A stretch of 8,303 nucleotides of DNA from Tannerella sp. GTDB taxonomy: Bacteria > Bacteroidota > Bacteroidia > Bacteroidales > Tannerellaceae. The stretch spans positions 1 through 8,303 of the forward strand of contig JAISEZ010000183.1 of the NCBI GenBank assembly GCA_031263835.1, written 5' to 3'. The notes below the pieces were generated by a model. It was given only the letters and a program-made list of their open reading frames with translations. It did no database searches and had not been told where the DNA came from. This document shows positions 6,592 to 8,303 of this stretch, piece by piece (the first letter of the stretch is position 1; every line of letters begins with the position of its first letter). Both the position numbers and the translations under genes were made by a program.

Positions 6592-7538
6592 ATATACTGT
6601 TAAAGTACATCCGGGGAGAACGGAAAGGGAAGGAAGCGCACCGCATTGAGCGGGAGGCGATGCAGGACCCGTTTCTGGCGGAAGCGCTGGAAGGTTTCGA
6701 CGCGGTGGACGGCCCTCATGCGGAACGTATCGCGTCGATAGGCAGGCGTCTGTCGTCGCGGACGCGCCGCGCTTATCTGCGAACGGGACGCCTTGCCGCC
6801 GCGGCCAGTCTGTTGCTGTGCCTGCTCGCCGGCGGTTATTTCCTGCTGAACCGGCCCGTGTCCGACCGTTTCATCGCTCAAAGTCCAGGCCCGGTGGAAA
6901 CGGCGCCGGAGGAGGAACCCGCATCTATGGCTCCGTCCCAAGATACGGGTAACGCATACCGGCAACGGGAATCCGCACGGGCAGCGGTTCCGAAAAAAAC
7001 GGCCTCGCCGACGCCCGTCGCCGACGAACCGGTGACTGTAGCCGATGTGCCGGCGGCAGTGGCGGAAGATTATTCCCCGGATGAAATGAAAATAGAGGTT
7101 GCCTCCGGCGAGGAGACGCCGTATTTGGCAGAAGAGGAAGCGATGACTCCCGCTCCCGGGGCGGTATTCGTGCCGGATACGGTTGTCGCGGAGAAAGTAA
7201 GGCCGGAGACGCGGAAAATGGCATTGGCCGACCGTGTACCGGAGGAGCCGGCGGAAAAAGCGCCTCCCCTACCCTGCCCGGAACCGCAAACCGGTATGAA
7301 AGCGTATCGGGAATACCTGGCAAAGGCGTTGATACGTCCGTCGGAAGGGGCATGTGCCGGGGTGAAGGGAACGGTGGAAATACAGTTCCGCATCGACGCC
7401 CAAGGCAATCCGTATGATTTTACCGTCAAACGCAGTCTGTGTCCGGAGGCCGACCGCGAAGCCATCCGCCTAATCGGACGGGGCTGCCGCTGGAAGGGCG
7501 ACCCCTCGCAACCCGTAACAGTAGAAGTGAAATTCTAA
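6588..7538 (+). CDS. Single-pass membrane protein: anti-sigma-like head with TonB C-terminal domain
   Basis: The product is 316 residues from the ATG at 6588, which overlaps the sigma factor stop as ATGA; a purine-rich GGGGA just upstream supports this start. Residues 1-67 form a charged cytoplasmic head (MNILLKYIRGERKGKEAHRIE, then DPFLAEALEGFDAVDG) of the kind that follows ECF sigma genes in Bacteroidota and probably contacts the sigma factor. One transmembrane helix follows at about 69-87 (LAAAASLLLCLLAGGYFLL). Residues about 90-235 are a Pro/Glu/Ala/Val-rich linker, expected to be extended in the periplasm. Residues about 237-316 are a TonB C-terminal domain (VKGTVEIQFRIDAQGNPYDFTVKRS, then DREAIRLIGRGCRWKG). 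No zinc-binding HxxxCxxC anti-sigma motif is present. I infer that it couples envelope or receptor state to sigma activity; the anti-sigma role rests on gene context and the head sequence, while the TonB-like domain is clear. Confidence 0.88.
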   Translation: MNILLKYIRGERKGKEAHRIEREAMQDPFLAEALEGFDAVDGPHAERIASIGRRLSSRTRRAYLRTGRLAAAASLLLCLLAGGYFLLNRPVSDRFIAQSPGPVETAPEEEPASMAPSQDTGNAYRQRESARAAVPKKTASPTPVADEPVTVADVPAAVAEDYSPDEMKIEVASGEETPYLAEEEAMTPAPGAVFVPDTVVAEKVRPETRKMALADRVPEEPAEKAPPLPCPEPQTGMKAYREYLAKALIRPSEGACAGVKGTVEIQFRIDAQGNPYDFTVKRSLCPEADREAIRLIGRGCRWKGDPSQPVTVEVKF

Positions 7539-7541
7539 ACA

Positions 7542-7631
7542 GTGATTAGTGGTTAACGGTTAATGGTTAATGGGGAGCGTCGGGAACGGGTTTTCTCACT
7601 AACCATTAACCGTTAACCATTAATCATTGAT
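7542..7631. repeat. Two opposed heptamer arrays forming a long hairpin, possible terminator
   Basis: Left array (7542-7576) has 7-bp units gtgatta, gtggtta, acggtta, atggtta, atgggga. Right array (7597-7631) has cactaac, cattaac, cgttaac, cattaat, cattgat. The two are inverted: 7543-7574 pairs with 7595-7626 with three non-identical positions in 32, two of which would be G-U in RNA. It begins four bases after the stop of the TonB-domain gene. The stem is long but A/T-rich and has no following U-run, so terminator function is only possible; stabilising the mRNA end or serving as a repeat locus are alternatives. Confidence 0.8.
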
Positions 7632-7694
7632 AAACGCGGTTAGTGAATACCGCAGCCTCCGCCGCGGCCGTAGAGACGCGATGCATCGCGTCTC
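7632..7694. repeat. Short stem and a perfect 22-bp palindrome
   Basis: A small stem, GCGGT 7636-7640 with ACCGC 7649-7653, is followed by a GC-rich stretch and a perfect 22-bp palindrome at 7673-7694, built from GAGACGCGATG and its reverse complement. With the preceding GTA this matches a palindromic word that I recall as dispersed in Bacteroidota and cyanobacterial intergenic DNA; that recollection is not verified. Part of the 610-bp gene-free stretch 7539-8148. Confidence 0.7.
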
Positions 7695-7722
7695 AATCCG
7701 CGTCGCGTCCCGGTAAAAAAAA

Positions 7723-7736
7723 TAGTTAGTAGATAG
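7723..7736 (-). repeat. Inverted short copy of the upstream CTACTAA heptamers
   Basis: Read on the minus strand this is CTATCTACTAACTA, two units of the 5949-5990 array in the opposite orientation. It is followed by GTAGATAGCAG (7729-7739, overlapping), nearly the same as GTAAATAGCAG (5686-5696), which overlaps the left end of the other inverted-repeat element. Confidence 0.6.
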
Positions 7737-7753
7737 CAGCGGGCAGGTTCGTC

Positions 7754-8303
<550 letters not shown>

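Overview
The window looks like chromosomal DNA from a fairly GC-rich member of the Bacteroidota, probably Bacteroidales. The evidence is promoter elements of the TAnnTTTG type in front of three genes, almost no Shine-Dalgarno sequences, a Tat-exported Gfo/Idh/MocA oxidoreductase, an ECF sigma factor coupled to a TonB-domain membrane protein, and an ABC-F protein with Bacteroidota-like wording. No RNA gene, CRISPR array, transposase or phage gene is visible.

Left part (1-3.8 kb, minus strand): an Eco57I-like DNA methyltransferase protein (1485-3788) is followed after about 20 bases by a Tat-signal oxidoreductase (51-1466), so the two are probably co-transcribed. The methyltransferase keeps an SAM-binding motif and a TaqI-like target-recognition region. 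It has no nuclease domain, and its catalytic NPPY motif reads CPSR, so it may be a DNA-binding remnant or a repurposed protein. Between 3789 and 3863 two divergent Bacteroidota-type promoters are packed so tightly that they must overlap. The rightward one drives an apparently intact Xaa-Pro aminopeptidase (3864-5246).

Middle (5.25-6.0 kb): a short intergenic stretch with four phased GAAGTTTT-like motifs precedes a small AT-rich three-helix membrane protein of unknown function (5392-5676). A 256-bp imperfect inverted-repeat element (5695-5950) follows, and an array of six 7-bp units (5949-5990) abuts it directly.

Right part (6.0-8.3 kb, plus strand): an ECF sigma factor with a TTG start (6010-6591) overlaps by ATGA with a gene for a single-pass membrane protein (6588-7538). 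That protein has an anti-sigma-like cytoplasmic head, a Pro/Glu/Ala-rich periplasmic linker and a TonB C-terminal domain, so the pair looks like an envelope signalling unit. A gene-free 610 bp follows. It holds two opposed heptamer arrays forming a long hairpin, a 22-bp perfect palindrome, a short inverted copy of the upstream heptamers, and a 275-bp inverted-repeat element containing seven nested hairpins. The window ends in the first 51 codons of an ABC-F ATPase gene with its own promoter.

The least ordinary parts are the repeat-rich flanks of the sigma/TonB pair, arranged roughly as mirror images, and the catalytically suspect methyltransferase. I do not see a clear new multi-gene defence or mobile system; the repeats are the best candidates for something not yet described.
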